Shown in pieces: positions 34,555-43,898 of a stretch of 50,285 nucleotides of DNA. A model generated the notes under the pieces. The model was not told the DNA's origin. It saw nothing but the letters and a program-made list of their open reading frames with translations, and made no database searches. This stretch comes from Lachnospiraceae bacterium. Its GTDB lineage: Bacteria; Bacillota; Clostridia; Lachnospirales; Lachnospiraceae. The position numbers and the translations under genes are program-made. Each line of letters begins with the position of its first letter. Within the stretch, counting starts at the first letter, position 1. The DNA lies in assembly GCA_017561085.1 (NCBI GenBank), contig JAFZDQ010000101.1:1-50285 (forward strand). Reading direction: 5' to 3'.

Positions 34555-35475
34555 CTATTTGTCAGCTCCAATTTCTTTGGCTGCTGTTACAAGTCCTGCC
34601 AATCCCTGGATATCGGAAGGAATGATAATCTTCGTTGCCTGACCGTCTGCTGCCTTGGCAAAAGCTTCCAGGCTCTTGAGGCGGAGTACCGCTTCATCTG
34701 CCCCTGCTTCACGGATCATACGGATACCGTCTGCAGTAGCCTGCTGTACCTTCATGATGGCTTCCGCCTGACCTTCCGCTTCACGGATCATCTTTTCTTT
34801 TTCAGCTTCTGCACGGAGGATTGCGGACTGCTTCTCTGCTTCTGCTTCCAGAATTGCTGCTTCCTTCTTACCTTCGGCTACGGTTACGCTTGCCTTCTTC
34901 TCACCTTCTGCACGGGTAACGGCTTCTCTTCGTTCACGCTCTGCCTTCATCTGTTTCTCCATGGCATTCTGGATTTCAGCAGGAGGAATGATGTTCTTAA
35001 GCTCTACTCTGTTTACCTTGATGCCCCAAGGATCGGTTGCTTCATCTAAGGAAGCTCTCATCTTGGTGTTGATGGTTTCTCTGGAAGTCAGTGTCTGGTC
35101 AAGTTCCAGATCACCGATAATATTACGGAGTGTGGTAGCGGTTAAATTTTCAATCGCCATAATCGGATTTTCTACACCGTATGCAAAAAGCTTGGGATCT
35201 GTAATCTGGAAGAACACAACAGTGTCAATTCTCATGGTTACATTATCCTTGGTAATTACCGGCTGGGGTGCAAAGTCCACTACCTGTTCCTTTAAGTTGA
35301 TTCTCTTCGCTACTTTGTCAATAATGGGCATCTTGATATGAAGACCTACATTCCATGTCCACTGGTAAGCACCGAGTCTTTCCACTACGTAAGCATGGGC
35401 CTGGGGTACAATCTTAATACAGGATGCTAATGTTAAAACGATTAATACAAAAATTACAAAAATTAAAGCTACCAT
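34555..35475 (-). CDS. SPFH/band 7 membrane protein
   Basis: The 306-aa protein has one N-terminal membrane helix ([17 protein letters not shown]), the SPFH domain ([40 protein letters not shown]), and a long Ala/Glu/Lys-rich coiled coil (about 170-245). It resembles stomatin/paraslipin proteins, which form membrane scaffolds and often pair with NfeD. The NfeD gene is directly upstream, supporting that pairing. ATGGAGGG precedes the start. Confidence 0.9.
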   Translation of the reverse strand: MVALIFVIFVLIVLTLASCIKIVPQAHAYVVERLGAYQWTWNVGLHIKMPIIDKVAKRINLKEQVVDFAPQPVITKDNVTMRIDTVVFFQITDPKLFAYGVENPIMAIENLTATTLRNIIGDLELDQTLTSRETINTKMRASLDEATDPWGIKVNRVELKNIIPPAEIQNAMEKQMKAERERREAVTRAEGEKKASVTVAEGKKEAAILEAEAEKQSAILRAEAEKEKMIREAEGQAEAIMKVQQATADGIRMIREAGADEAVLRLKSLEAFAKAADGQATKIIIPSDIQGLAGLVTAAKEIGADK

Positions 35476-35506
35476 AATTTATCCCTCCATTTATGTTTTG
35501 CTCTTT

Positions 35507-35956
35507 TTAGGCTTCTTTCATCACGGGTTGTTCCTCTACCATCAGCTTCACGCCGCTGATTTCACGGATAACAACAACCGTTCCCACCTTGATTTCTTTG
35601 TTTTCATCTACGCTTCGGGCGCTCCATTCCTGCCCGCCAACGGTTACCTGCCCGATGCCCTGCAGATTGTTAATCTCACTGATTACAATCGCCTGTCTGC
35701 CAATCAGACTTTCTACGTTGGTTTTTAATCTGTTTTTGTTAAAATACTTCACTGCAAGAGGTCTGGTAAAATATAAAAGTACCAGTGACACCGCAAAGAA
35801 CAGAATAATCTGCAGCCAAACCGGTGCTCCTGCCGCAGCCGCTACTGCCGCAATCAGGCTTCCTCCCGCAAACCAAATGGTTGCAAGACCCATGGTGGCA
35901 ATCTCAACTATGATACAAGCCACAAAAATAATAAGCCATATCGTCATCGCGCTCAT
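35507..35956 (-). CDS. NfeD family membrane protein
   Basis: The 149-aa protein has an N-terminal hydrophobic region with about three membrane segments (residues about 5-60) and a C-terminal OB-fold domain (ESLIGRQAIVISEINNLQGI, then GQVTVGGQEWSARS). This is the short NfeD form without the ClpP-like protease domain. It is expected to work with the SPFH protein encoded just downstream. GGAGGGA supports the start at 35956. Confidence 0.9.
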   Translation of the reverse strand: MSAMTIWLIIFVACIIVEIATMGLATIWFAGGSLIAAVAAAAGAPVWLQIILFFAVSLVLLYFTRPLAVKYFNKNRLKTNVESLIGRQAIVISEINNLQGIGQVTVGGQEWSARSVDENKEIKVGTVVVIREISGVKLMVEEQPVMKEA

Positions 35957-35994
35957 AAATATCCCTCCTTCTTTTATACTACCCATTCAAAATC

Positions 35995-36023
35995 ATTTTA
36001 CTACAGTCATCTTTTATTATCAA
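35995..36023 (-). promoter_or_regulatory. Promoter of the nfeD-to-dusB operon
   Basis: TTGATA (36018-36023) and TAAAAT (35995-36000) on the minus strand are separated by 17 bases, about 40 bases before the NfeD start. The next eight genes run in the same direction with gaps of 0-31 bases. Confidence 0.65.
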
Positions 36024-36090
36024 GAATAAAGCGTTCGCTTTTTTGATTCTCCCCACACGAACGGACCATGACGTAACATTTCCTTTCCCG

Positions 36091-36148
36091 AAAAAAAGAC
36101 AGCCCTCTCCAAAGTATCACTTTCGCCTTCTTTGGATTGGGCTGTTTT
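36091..36148 (-). terminator. Terminator of the wall hydrolase gene
   Basis: A long stem (AACAGCCCAATCCAAAG with AGGGCTGTCTTTTT on the other arm) ends in a run of T on the minus strand, about 15 bases past the stop. Confidence 0.8.
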
Positions 36149-36161
36149 CTTTCATTTGTTT

Positions 36162-37241
36162 TTACCAGAATACATGGTCACCCAGTACATATCCGTCGTG
36201 ACGGCCGGCTCTTCTGAAGTATACCGCGCCACCGACGGTGGTTTCTCCGTTGATTGCCGCCTGGGCAGCCTGCATACACTGATCCGGTACGGAACTGTCG
36301 TATATACGCTTCACCTTACCTGTCATGGCAGGTGTAAATTGTCCGGATGCGTAAATAACGGAATGAATGGTGTTTGGATAAGCAGGATGCTTCACACGGT
36401 TCATTACTACCGCGCCGACACCTAACATACCTTCATAGGACTGGTTGCCTGCCTCACAATAAATCAGGGCTCCCAAAAGTCTGAGTTCGTCTGCATTGGC
36501 ATCTACCGCGCCGCGGTTCGCCTTACGCTTCCGCTCCTCTTCTTCCCGTTCTCTTTGTCTGATTACTTCAATGGTTTCGCCTGCGTCAATATGGAATTCC
36601 ACATTCACATACTCCGCATTTACAAAGGCTTCGTCCCCATCGTATTCCACGCTGATCCAGTCTTTGTTTACCACATCGATAAACTCCACCTCATCGTCCT
36701 TGGCAAGAAGTCCGCAGGTTTCCGCCTCTAAGTCAGGCTGCGTCCTGACTCTGACCGCTTCGGCATCTAAGGTGATAATCCAGTTTCCTACTTCTTCCGC
36801 CATGGCTTTGGCATCCTCTCCAAAAAGAAGATACTCATCTTTCACCCAGCCGATGACATTGCCGGACTGGATTTTGGTCCAACCGTCTCCGCGTTCTAAT
36901 ATTTTACCACCACAGTCCTTGTATAAAAGACCTACCTTTTCGGACTTTTCACTGGCTTCCTTACGGATGTTCAGTGCGTTCTTTACATTGGCCATGGTAA
37001 GCTCTTTTTCCATTCGTTCTTTTTCGTTCTCGAACTTTTCACCTATGTCCGGCGAATTCTGCTCCGCAATGGGCGCTTCATTTGTCAGCGCTCCCGGATC
37101 GAGAACTTCTGCGATACCTATGGAAAGAAAATCATATTCTTCCTTTTCAGCTGCCTGAACGGTTATTTCCTCTGTCAGCATCAGCATCAGGCTAAGTAAC
37201 AGCCCCGCTGCCGCACATGACAGTCTATTTCTCCGGTTCAT
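36162..37241 (-). CDS. Secreted SH3b/SleB-type cell wall hydrolase
   Basis: The 359-aa protein begins with a signal peptide (residues 1-30, cleavage near VQA-AEK). Two bacterial SH3 domains follow, about 84-140 (ALNIRKEASEKSEKVGLLYK) and 152-212 (VRVRTQPDLEAETCGLL), then a charged helix. The last 110 residues form a hydrolase_2 domain of the SleB/CwlJ kind (ADELRLLGALIYCEAGNQSY, with conserved Glu, then GVGAVVMNRVK and FTPAMTGK). It should cleave peptidoglycan outside the cell. WalR-like boxes flank its promoter. CGGAGG precedes the ATG. Confidence 0.9.
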   Translation of the reverse strand: MNRRNRLSCAAAGLLLSLMLMLTEEITVQAAEKEEYDFLSIGIAEVLDPGALTNEAPIAEQNSPDIGEKFENEKERMEKELTMANVKNALNIRKEASEKSEKVGLLYKDCGGKILERGDGWTKIQSGNVIGWVKDEYLLFGEDAKAMAEEVGNWIITLDAEAVRVRTQPDLEAETCGLLAKDDEVEFIDVVNKDWISVEYDGDEAFVNAEYVNVEFHIDAGETIEVIRQREREEEERKRKANRGAVDANADELRLLGALIYCEAGNQSYEGMLGVGAVVMNRVKHPAYPNTIHSVIYASGQFTPAMTGKVKRIYDSSVPDQCMQAAQAAINGETTVGGAVYFRRAGRHDGYVLGDHVFW

Positions 37242-37296
37242 TATGCTACCTCCGAGTTTTCTTGTAACAATTGGTATTTTTTATTTTATGAATATT

Positions 37297-37313
37297 GTTA
37301 CAAAATTATTACA
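37297..37313 (-). promoter_or_regulatory. WalR-like box, downstream of promoter
   Basis: On the minus strand, TGTAAT, 5 bases, TGTAAC. This fits the WalR (YycF) consensus TGTWAH-N5-TGTWAH exactly. It lies about 10 bases past the likely transcription start. Confidence 0.5.
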
Positions 37314-37328
37314 TAAACTTCGCGGTCT

Positions 37329-37357
37329 ATCATAGCAAAGACCTCAAATTTTGTCAA
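37329..37357 (-). promoter_or_regulatory. Sigma-A promoter of the wall hydrolase gene
   Basis: TTGACA (37352-37357), 17-base spacer and TATGAT (37329-37334) on the minus strand, about 90 bases before the start codon. Confidence 0.8.
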
Positions 37358-37416
37358 GTTTTTGAATTTTTCATACTCTTTTGGTAACCGGACATCATCC
37401 ATTTATTGGTAATTAT

Positions 37417-37433
37417 GTTACAAAAAAATTACA
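37417..37433 (-). promoter_or_regulatory. WalR-like box, upstream of promoter
   Basis: On the minus strand, TGTAAT, TTTTT, TGTAAC, again a full match to TGTWAH-N5-TGTWAH. It lies about 60 bases upstream of the -35 and overlaps the end of proC. Confidence 0.5.
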
Positions 37434-38232
37434 GATTGCGGGACTTTTCCGCCGCTCCCAGAACAGCTTCCATAACGCTGCTTCTAAGGCCTTTTTCTTC
37501 TAAAATGCGGACACCCTCAATGGTGGTTCCGGCAGGGGAACATACCATATCCTTCAGCTCACCGGGGTGTTTTCCGGTCTCTAATACCAGCTTGGCACTG
37601 CCAAGAACCGTCTGCGCCGCAAAGGTATAGGCCTGGTTTCTGGGCATACCTGCTGCCACCGCGCCGTCTGCCATTGCTTCGATAAACAGAAATACGAAAG
37701 CCGGACCGGAACCGGATAAGCCGGTCACTGCATCCATCAGCTTTTCGGGTACTTCACTGGCTTTACCGAAGCTGCCGATTAATTTCATGCAAAGCTGCAT
37801 TTCTTCTTCGGACACTTCTGCGTTTCTGCAAACACCGCTGCAACCCTCCAAAACAAGCGCCGGGGTATTGGGCATCACTCTTACCAGCTTGATTTTCTTT
37901 CCGAAAAGGGATTCAATCTGTGCCATCGTCTTGCCTGCCGCAATACTGATTACCAGTGTTTCCTCTTTCACAAAATCCTTCAATTCCGCTACCGCTTCTG
38001 CCAAAAACTGGGGCTTTACGGCCAAAATAAGCACATCGGCAGCTTTCGCCACCTCACTGTTTGCATCAGCTCCGCTGCTTGTACGGATGCCGTACTGCCC
38101 TGCTGCCGCCTCTGCCGCTGCAGAAAGCTTATCTGCACCGATTATTTCTTCTTTGGAAGCAATGCCTCTCTCTAACATGCCGCCAATCATTGCTTTCGCC
38201 ATATTTCCAAGTCCGATAAATCCGATTTTCAT
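37429..38232 (-). CDS. proC: Pyrroline-5-carboxylate reductase
   Basis: The 267-aa enzyme makes proline from pyrroline-5-carboxylate with NAD(P)H. It has an N-terminal Rossmann motif (IGFIGLGNMAKAMIGGML), the strand ADVLILAVKPQ, VRVMPNTPALV, and the C-terminal signature region VTGLSGSGPAFVFLFIEAMA with PAGTTIEGVRILEEKG. The start at 38232 is preceded by AAGGAGGAG. It stands as a single gene. Confidence 0.95.
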   Translation of the reverse strand: MKIGFIGLGNMAKAMIGGMLERGIASKEEIIGADKLSAAAEAAAGQYGIRTSSGADANSEVAKAADVLILAVKPQFLAEAVAELKDFVKEETLVISIAAGKTMAQIESLFGKKIKLVRVMPNTPALVLEGCSGVCRNAEVSEEEMQLCMKLIGSFGKASEVPEKLMDAVTGLSGSGPAFVFLFIEAMADGAVAAGMPRNQAYTFAAQTVLGSAKLVLETGKHPGELKDMVCSPAGTTIEGVRILEEKGLRSSVMEAVLGAAEKSRNL

Positions 38233-38308
38233 ATCGATACTCCTCCTTAAACCTAACATTTTCCAATTCCTAAATTACAATCATTCTATCAAAGCGTACC
38301 TTCCCATT

Positions 38309-39136
38309 CTATGCGCCGAACCGGGCGTGATATATAAGAAGCGCCGCCGCCACTGCCGCATTTAACGATTCCAGCTTCCCTTCCATGGGAATTTTCAAAT
38401 AAAGATCCGCCGCATCCGCTGTTTCTTTCTTTAGTCCGTTTCCTTCATTGCCGATTAAGAAAGCACTGCCACCCGGAAACTCCATTTCGTGGTAATACTT
38501 TTCACCTTTTAAGTGAGCCGCATACACCAAAATCCCCTGTTCCTTCAAAAAAGAAATCATCTCTTCCATACTTTCCCCGTAGTAAAAAGGCATCCGGTAC
38601 AAAGAACCCATGGTGGCACGGATGGTCTTTGGATTATAAATATCCACGCAACCGCGGGTCATCAGGATTCCGTCTGCGCCGGCCCCTTCTGCCGTCCGGA
38701 TCATGGTCCCTAAGTTTCCAGGGTCCTGGATGTCCTCCAGCAGCAGAAAAAGCGGTTTATGGCCCGTCTCCTTCTGTTTCTTTACCGCTTTTGAAATCAT
38801 CTCCTTGCACTCATAGGCATAACGCTCCATAATACACAAAATCCCCTGAGGACTCTTGGTATCCGACATTTTTCCAAACACCTCGGAAGATACGGTTTCC
38901 GTAAAAATCCCTTTTGCCTTACAGTCTTCAATTTTCGCAGCAATAGGGGAGCCCTGTGCTGTCAGTTCCTCAAAAAGATTCTGCTCCACATAAACTTCCA
39001 AAATACGCTCCATGGGGGCTTCCTCAAACATTTTGGGACCCTCTACGATAAATACATTTTCCTTCACCCTGTTCTTGCTTTTTTCCTGTAGGGCTACGAC
39101 TCTTTTTACTTTGGTATTGGCGGTACTGGTAATCAT
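38309..39136 (-). CDS. SpoU/TrmH family RNA methyltransferase
   Basis: The 275-aa protein has an N-terminal RNA-binding domain (TANTKVKRVVALQEKSKNR, then FIVEGPKMFEEA). The SPOUT catalytic domain carries the motif 1 region LFLLLEDIQDPGNLGTMIRT, the MGSLYRMPF segment, FLIGNEGNGLKKE and a C-terminal IPMEGKLESLNAAVAAALL. It should 2'-O-methylate a ribose in rRNA or tRNA; the site is not evident. GGGAGGAAT supports the start at 39136. Confidence 0.92.
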   Translation of the reverse strand: MITSTANTKVKRVVALQEKSKNRVKENVFIVEGPKMFEEAPMERILEVYVEQNLFEELTAQGSPIAAKIEDCKAKGIFTETVSSEVFGKMSDTKSPQGILCIMERYAYECKEMISKAVKKQKETGHKPLFLLLEDIQDPGNLGTMIRTAEGAGADGILMTRGCVDIYNPKTIRATMGSLYRMPFYYGESMEEMISFLKEQGILVYAAHLKGEKYYHEMEFPGGSAFLIGNEGNGLKKETADAADLYLKIPMEGKLESLNAAVAAALLIYHARFGA

Positions 39137-39152
39137 ATTCCTCCCGTAAAAC

Positions 39153-39175
39153 AAGGCGGAGTTTTCCTCCGCCTT
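39153..39175 (-). terminator. Terminator after pfkA
   Basis: The stem AAGGCGGAG / CTCCGCCTT with a 5-base loop is followed on the minus strand by GTTTT. It lies 14 bases past the pfkA stop. Confidence 0.7.
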
Positions 39176-39188
39176 TTCGTTTGCATAA

Positions 39189-40163
39189 TTATTGAGATAA
39201 CATTCTGCTGACCTGATACTGATATTCAGGAATTTCTTTTTGCATGGCAAGTGCTTCCTCGATATCAAAATCCAGGAACTCACCCTTCTGATAGCCTACT
39301 ACACGGTTGCTCTTGCCTTCACAAAGAATGTCAGCCGCATAGGCACCCATAATGGAAGCATAAAATCTGTCCTTACAGGTAGGACTTCCGCCACGCTGCA
39401 TGTAGCCTAAGATCGTAGCTCTGGTTTCAATACCGGTAGCTGCTTCAATTCTTCTGGCCATAGAGGTGGAATGTCCGATTCCCTCTGCATTGATGATAAT
39501 ATGATGCTTCTTGCCACGCTTACGGTTATTAATAATATTATTAATAATACCCTGCTCGTTAAAATCGTATTTTTCAGGAAGTAAAATATCCTCAGCGCCG
39601 TTCGCCACACCGCACCAAAGTGCAATGTAACCGGCATTTCTTCCCATTACTTCAATAATACTGCATCTTTCATGGGAAGAAGAGGTATCTCTTACCTTGT
39701 CAATTGCCTGCATGGCAGTGTTGATTGCGGTATCAAAACCGATGGTATAGTCTGTACATGCAATATCCAGGTCAATGGTTCCGGGAATACCGATGGTGTT
39801 AATGCCCTGTCTGGCAAGTGCCTGGGCTCCACGGTAGGAACCGTCACCACCAATAACGATGATGCCGTCAATGCCGTGCTTTCTGCAAATCTCGGCACCC
39901 TTTTTCTGGCCTTCTTCCGTGGTAAATTCCATACAACGTGCAGTACCCAAAATGGTACCGCCTTTCTGGATGGTATCGGATACATCCTTCTTTTCCATAT
40001 CTATGATTTCTTCATTTAAAAGACCCTGATAGCCCTTCTTGATACCTTTTACTTTAACACCGTTCCCAATGGCCTTACGTACCACCGCACGGATTGCCGC
40101 ATTCATACCGGGTGCATCGCCACCGCTTGTCAGCACACCGATTGTCTTAATTTCCTTTGACAT
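39189..40163 (-). CDS. pfkA: 6-phosphofructokinase
   Basis: The 324-aa glycolytic enzyme phosphorylates fructose 6-phosphate. It has GVLTSGGDAPGMNAAIRAVV, the ATP-type GGDGS motif (not the PPi-type GGDD), and PGTIDLDIACTDYTIGFDTA, in which both catalytic aspartates are kept. The usual Asn of TIDND is Leu. MGRNAGYIAL follows, then YMQRGGSPTCKDRF. The length fits bacterial PfkA. It lies 72 bases after dnaE, and AAAGGA precedes the ATG. Confidence 0.95.
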   Translation of the reverse strand: MSKEIKTIGVLTSGGDAPGMNAAIRAVVRKAIGNGVKVKGIKKGYQGLLNEEIIDMEKKDVSDTIQKGGTILGTARCMEFTTEEGQKKGAEICRKHGIDGIIVIGGDGSYRGAQALARQGINTIGIPGTIDLDIACTDYTIGFDTAINTAMQAIDKVRDTSSSHERCSIIEVMGRNAGYIALWCGVANGAEDILLPEKYDFNEQGIINNIINNRKRGKKHHIIINAEGIGHSTSMARRIEAATGIETRATILGYMQRGGSPTCKDRFYASIMGAYAADILCEGKSNRVVGYQKGEFLDFDIEEALAMQKEIPEYQYQVSRMLSQ

Positions 40164-40235
40164 AAACGTTTAATCCTTTCCGGAAAGTATTTATTCTCCA
40201 ACATTTTCCTATTTTACTCTGTTTTGACAGGCATT

Positions 40236-43200
40236 TCAATCTTTTTTCATATCCCAGACGATTTTCACGTTTTCTTTGCCGTATTTCTCATAAAGAACCG
40301 CCTGCAATACTTCGCCTGCATCCACGTTTTTGTTGGGGGGAAGCTTCTTCATAACCTTTTGGTCTTCAATATAAATAATCACACTGTCATTGCCGTCAGA
40401 GCTCTCCAAGGTAGCAAGAAGTTCTGCAATTCCTTCTTCATAAGCCTGCATCGTGGCAAACTTCACCCAAAGCTTCTTGGGTACATCCTCAAAGGCCGTA
40501 ATCCGCTCGCAAATCAGTTTGCCGTCCCTGTCTTCTTCCAGACTTACCCGTCCCCGGATAATGACCTTGCCATCCTGCAAAAGCTTATTGGAATACTTTT
40601 CGTAATCCCTGGGGAATACAATCACTTCTACGGTACCCAGCAAATCCTCCACCTGTAAAAAAGCCATCACCTTGTCATTTTTGGTGTACTTGATTTTTTT
40701 GTCCGTGATAAGGCCGCCGATAATGGCTGTAGCACCGTCCTTAATCACCGTCTCCCCGGTATCCTCATCCAGCACAAAATCTGCCGTGGTGTTGGTAATT
40801 GCCTTTTTCCAAAGTTCTTCCCACTGCTCTAAGGGATGTCCGGTAACATACGCCCCCAGCACTTCCTTTTCAAATCCCAGCATCATTTCCTTGGAATATT
40901 CTCCCACGTCGGGAAGTTTTACGTCGAAGTCTTCTTTTTCCTCTTCGGATACGATATCAAACAGACTGATTTGTCCGGCCATGTTGTTCTTCCTGTCATG
41001 GACGATATGGTCCATAATCTGCACATAAGCACTCATAAACTGCTTACGGGTTCCGGGAAGGGAGTCAAAGGCACCTGCTTTGATAAAGTTTTCAATGGCC
41101 TTTTTGTTTACATCCTTATCCGCCATACGGGTGATAAAGTCCTTTAAATTGGTAAACTCGCCGCGCTCATTCCGCTCCTTCACCACCGCATCAATCACCG
41201 GACGACCGATACTCTTAATGGCAGTCAGGGCGTAACGGATTGACTTATCCTTCACGGAAAAACCGCTTTCTCCCTGATTGATATCCGGAGGCAAAATGCT
41301 GATTCCCATGTTCCGGCAGGTCATAATATAAGCCGCAACTTTGCCCGAGTTATCCATGACACTGGTCATCAGCGCCGCCATAAATTCCACAGGATAATAG
41401 TATTTCAAATACGCCGTCTGATATGCAACCACCGCATAGCAGGCCGCATGGGATTTATTAAATGCGTACTTAGCAAAATCCATCATGTTATCATAGATTT
41501 CAGAAGCCGCTTCCTTGGAAATTCCTTGGGAAATGCAGCCCGGTACGCCTTCTTCTTCATTACCGAAAATAAAGTTGGCTCGCTCCGTCTCCATCACGGA
41601 TTGTTTCTTTTTACTCATGGCACGGCGCACAAGGTCGCTTCGTCCCAGGGTATAACCGCCCAGGTCACGCACAATCTGCATAACCTGTTCCTGATAAACA
41701 ATACAGCCGTAGGTGGGCGCCAGAATGGGCTCCAGCTGGGGACAGGAGTAAGAAATCGGTCCCTCGCTGTTCTTGCCCTTAATATACTTGGGAATAAAGT
41801 CCATGGGGCCGGGACGGTAAAGGGATACACCCGCAATAATGTCTTCCAGATTTTCCGGCTTCAGTTCCTTCATGAAATTCTTCATACCGCCGCTTTCAAG
41901 CTGGAAGATACCGTCTGTTTTTCCGGTTCCGATGGAAGCGAGAACCTTTTTATCATCATAATCAATGTTGTCTATATCAATGTGTACGCCTTTGCTCTTT
42001 TCAATCATGGCTACCGCATCCCTGATAACCGTCAGGGTACGGAGTCCCAAAAAGTCCATCTTAAGAAGTCCCAGTTCTTCAATGGTAGTCATAGTAAACT
42101 GGGTGGTAATAGAGCCGTCAGATCCTCTGGACAAAGGCACCAGTTCTTCCGCAGGTCCGGAACAGATTACCACACCCGCCGCATGCATGGAGGTATGGCG
42201 GGGCAGCCCCTCAAGGCGCTTGCTCATGTCAATTAACTCTTTCACCTGGGAATCCGTCTCATACATTTTACGGAGTTCCGGATTTAACTGCAGGGCACGG
42301 TCAATGGTGATGTTCAGTTCCGCAGGAATCATCTTCGCCAACGTATCTACATAGGCGTACGGAAGATCCATTACACGGCCCACATCACGGATGACACCCT
42401 TCGCAGCCAGGGTACCGAAGGTTACAATCTGTACCACTTTTTCCGCGCCGTATTTACGGCCCACGTAATCAATTACCTCCTGCCTTCTTTCGAAGCAGAA
42501 GTCAATATCAATATCCGGCATGGATACACGTTCCGGATTTAAGAAACGCTCAAACAGCAAGCTGTATTTAATCGGGTCAATATTGGTAATTTTCAGGGTA
42601 TAGGCCACGATACTTCCGGCCGCGGAACCTCTTCCCGGCCCAACCATAATCTGATTCTGCTTGGCATAATTAATAAAGTCCCAAACAATCAAAAAGTAAT
42701 CCACATATCCCATATTCCGGATAACATCAAGTTCATAATCCAGACGTTCTTTCAGGGTAAGACCGGTATCTCCGGCAGGAGCATTTTCATCTTCCCCGTA
42801 ACGTTCATGCAATCCGTCATAACAAAGCTTATTCAAATAAGTCCAGGAATCATAGCCTTCCGGCACCTCGAAATGCGGGAGCTTGGTCACGCCGAACTCG
42901 ATTTCTACGTTACAACGGTCCGCAATTATCTGGGTATTTTCCACTGCTTCCCACGCATAGGGAAACAGTCCTTTCATTTCTTCTTCACTCTTTACATAAT
43001 ACTGGCCGCCTTCGTAACGCATTCTGTCTTCATCCGCCAGCTTCTTTCCGGTTTGGAGACAAAGCAGAATGTCATGAGGCTTTACGTCATCCGCGTAGGT
43101 ATAATGTACGTCGTTTGTAGCCACCAGCGGAATACCAAGTTCCTTGCTCATCTGCATCAGCACAGGATTCACCATCCGCTGCTCCGGCATACCATGATCC

Positions 43201-43727
43201 TGCAACTCCAAAAAGTAATTCTCCGCACCGAAACAGTCGCGGTATTTCAGTGCCGCCTTTTTGGCTTCATCGACAAGTCCCTTTTGGATATAACGCTGCA
43301 CCTCACCTGCAAGGCAGGCAGAAAGGGCAATAATCCCTTCATGGAACTCATTCAAAATTTCCATATCTACACGGGGTTTATAATAATAGCCTTCGGTAAA
43401 ACCGCGGCTGACAATCTTCATCAGGTTATTGTATCCGGTGTTATTTTCCGCAAGCAAAACAAGGTGGTAATATCTGTCTTCACCACCGGTTAATTCTTTA
43501 TCAAAACGGGAATTGGGCGCCACATAAACCTCACAGCCGAGGATTGGTTTGATGCCTTCTGCCTTACAGGTCTTATAAAAGTCAATCACACCGTACATTA
43601 CGCCGTGGTCTGTAATGGCCGCACTGTCCATGCCCAGCTCCTTGACGCGCTTTACATATTCTTTTATTTTGTTGGAACCGTCCAAAAGACTGTATTCCGT
43701 GTGGACATGAAGGTGTGTAAATGCCAT
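40236..43727 (-). CDS. dnaE: DNA polymerase III alpha subunit (DnaE)
   Basis: This is a 1163-aa replicative polymerase of the DnaE type. The domains in order are a PHP domain at the N-terminus (FTHLHVHTEYSLLDG, with metal-binding histidines), the palm (GPGRGSAAGSIVAYTLKI and PDIDIDFCFERRQEVIDYV carrying catalytic aspartates), then HTSMHAAGVVICSGP and the helix-hairpin-helix region. The C-terminal OB fold includes VEVIVFPRDYEKY. It lacks the 3'-5' exonuclease domain of PolC. The length is normal. AAGGGGAG precedes the ATG. pfkA follows. Confidence 0.97.
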   Translation of the reverse strand: MAFTHLHVHTEYSLLDGSNKIKEYVKRVKELGMDSAAITDHGVMYGVIDFYKTCKAEGIKPILGCEVYVAPNSRFDKELTGGEDRYYHLVLLAENNTGYNNLMKIVSRGFTEGYYYKPRVDMEILNEFHEGIIALSACLAGEVQRYIQKGLVDEAKKAALKYRDCFGAENYFLELQDHGMPEQRMVNPVLMQMSKELGIPLVATNDVHYTYADDVKPHDILLCLQTGKKLADEDRMRYEGGQYYVKSEEEMKGLFPYAWEAVENTQIIADRCNVEIEFGVTKLPHFEVPEGYDSWTYLNKLCYDGLHERYGEDENAPAGDTGLTLKERLDYELDVIRNMGYVDYFLIVWDFINYAKQNQIMVGPGRGSAAGSIVAYTLKITNIDPIKYSLLFERFLNPERVSMPDIDIDFCFERRQEVIDYVGRKYGAEKVVQIVTFGTLAAKGVIRDVGRVMDLPYAYVDTLAKMIPAELNITIDRALQLNPELRKMYETDSQVKELIDMSKRLEGLPRHTSMHAAGVVICSGPAEELVPLSRGSDGSITTQFTMTTIEELGLLKMDFLGLRTLTVIRDAVAMIEKSKGVHIDIDNIDYDDKKVLASIGTGKTDGIFQLESGGMKNFMKELKPENLEDIIAGVSLYRPGPMDFIPKYIKGKNSEGPISYSCPQLEPILAPTYGCIVYQEQVMQIVRDLGGYTLGRSDLVRRAMSKKKQSVMETERANFIFGNEEEGVPGCISQGISKEAASEIYDNMMDFAKYAFNKSHAACYAVVAYQTAYLKYYYPVEFMAALMTSVMDNSGKVAAYIMTCRNMGISILPPDINQGESGFSVKDKSIRYALTAIKSIGRPVIDAVVKERNERGEFTNLKDFITRMADKDVNKKAIENFIKAGAFDSLPGTRKQFMSAYVQIMDHIVHDRKNNMAGQISLFDIVSEEEKEDFDVKLPDVGEYSKEMMLGFEKEVLGAYVTGHPLEQWEELWKKAITNTTADFVLDEDTGETVIKDGATAIIGGLITDKKIKYTKNDKVMAFLQVEDLLGTVEVIVFPRDYEKYSNKLLQDGKVIIRGRVSLEEDRDGKLICERITAFEDVPKKLWVKFATMQAYEEGIAELLATLESSDGNDSVIIYIEDQKVMKKLPPNKNVDAGEVLQAVLYEKYGKENVKIVWDMKKD

Positions 43728-43821
43728 AAATATCTCCCCTTAATTACTGCTGAAAATAACTGCAGCCGAATACTTCATCCGCTGCCGGATTTTACTTCTC
43801 ATATAGAATCTATTCTAACAA

Positions 43822-43858
43822 AAAAAGACGGCTTTGAAAATGGATAAGCCGTCTTTTT
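43822..43858 (-). terminator. Terminator of the Rpn-family gene
   Basis: The 13-bp perfect stem AAAAAGACGGCTT and its complement, with an 11-base loop, has T-runs on both strands. It lies 40 bases past the stop of the Rpn-type gene. Confidence 0.8.
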
Positions 43859-43898
43859 CTAAATATATTTATTTAATCATATTACTCAATTTAGTATT

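Noticed and set aside
41448-42236. Plus-strand frame of 262 codons opposite dnaE
   Set aside because: Shadow of dnaE, whose family motifs are continuous through this stretch.
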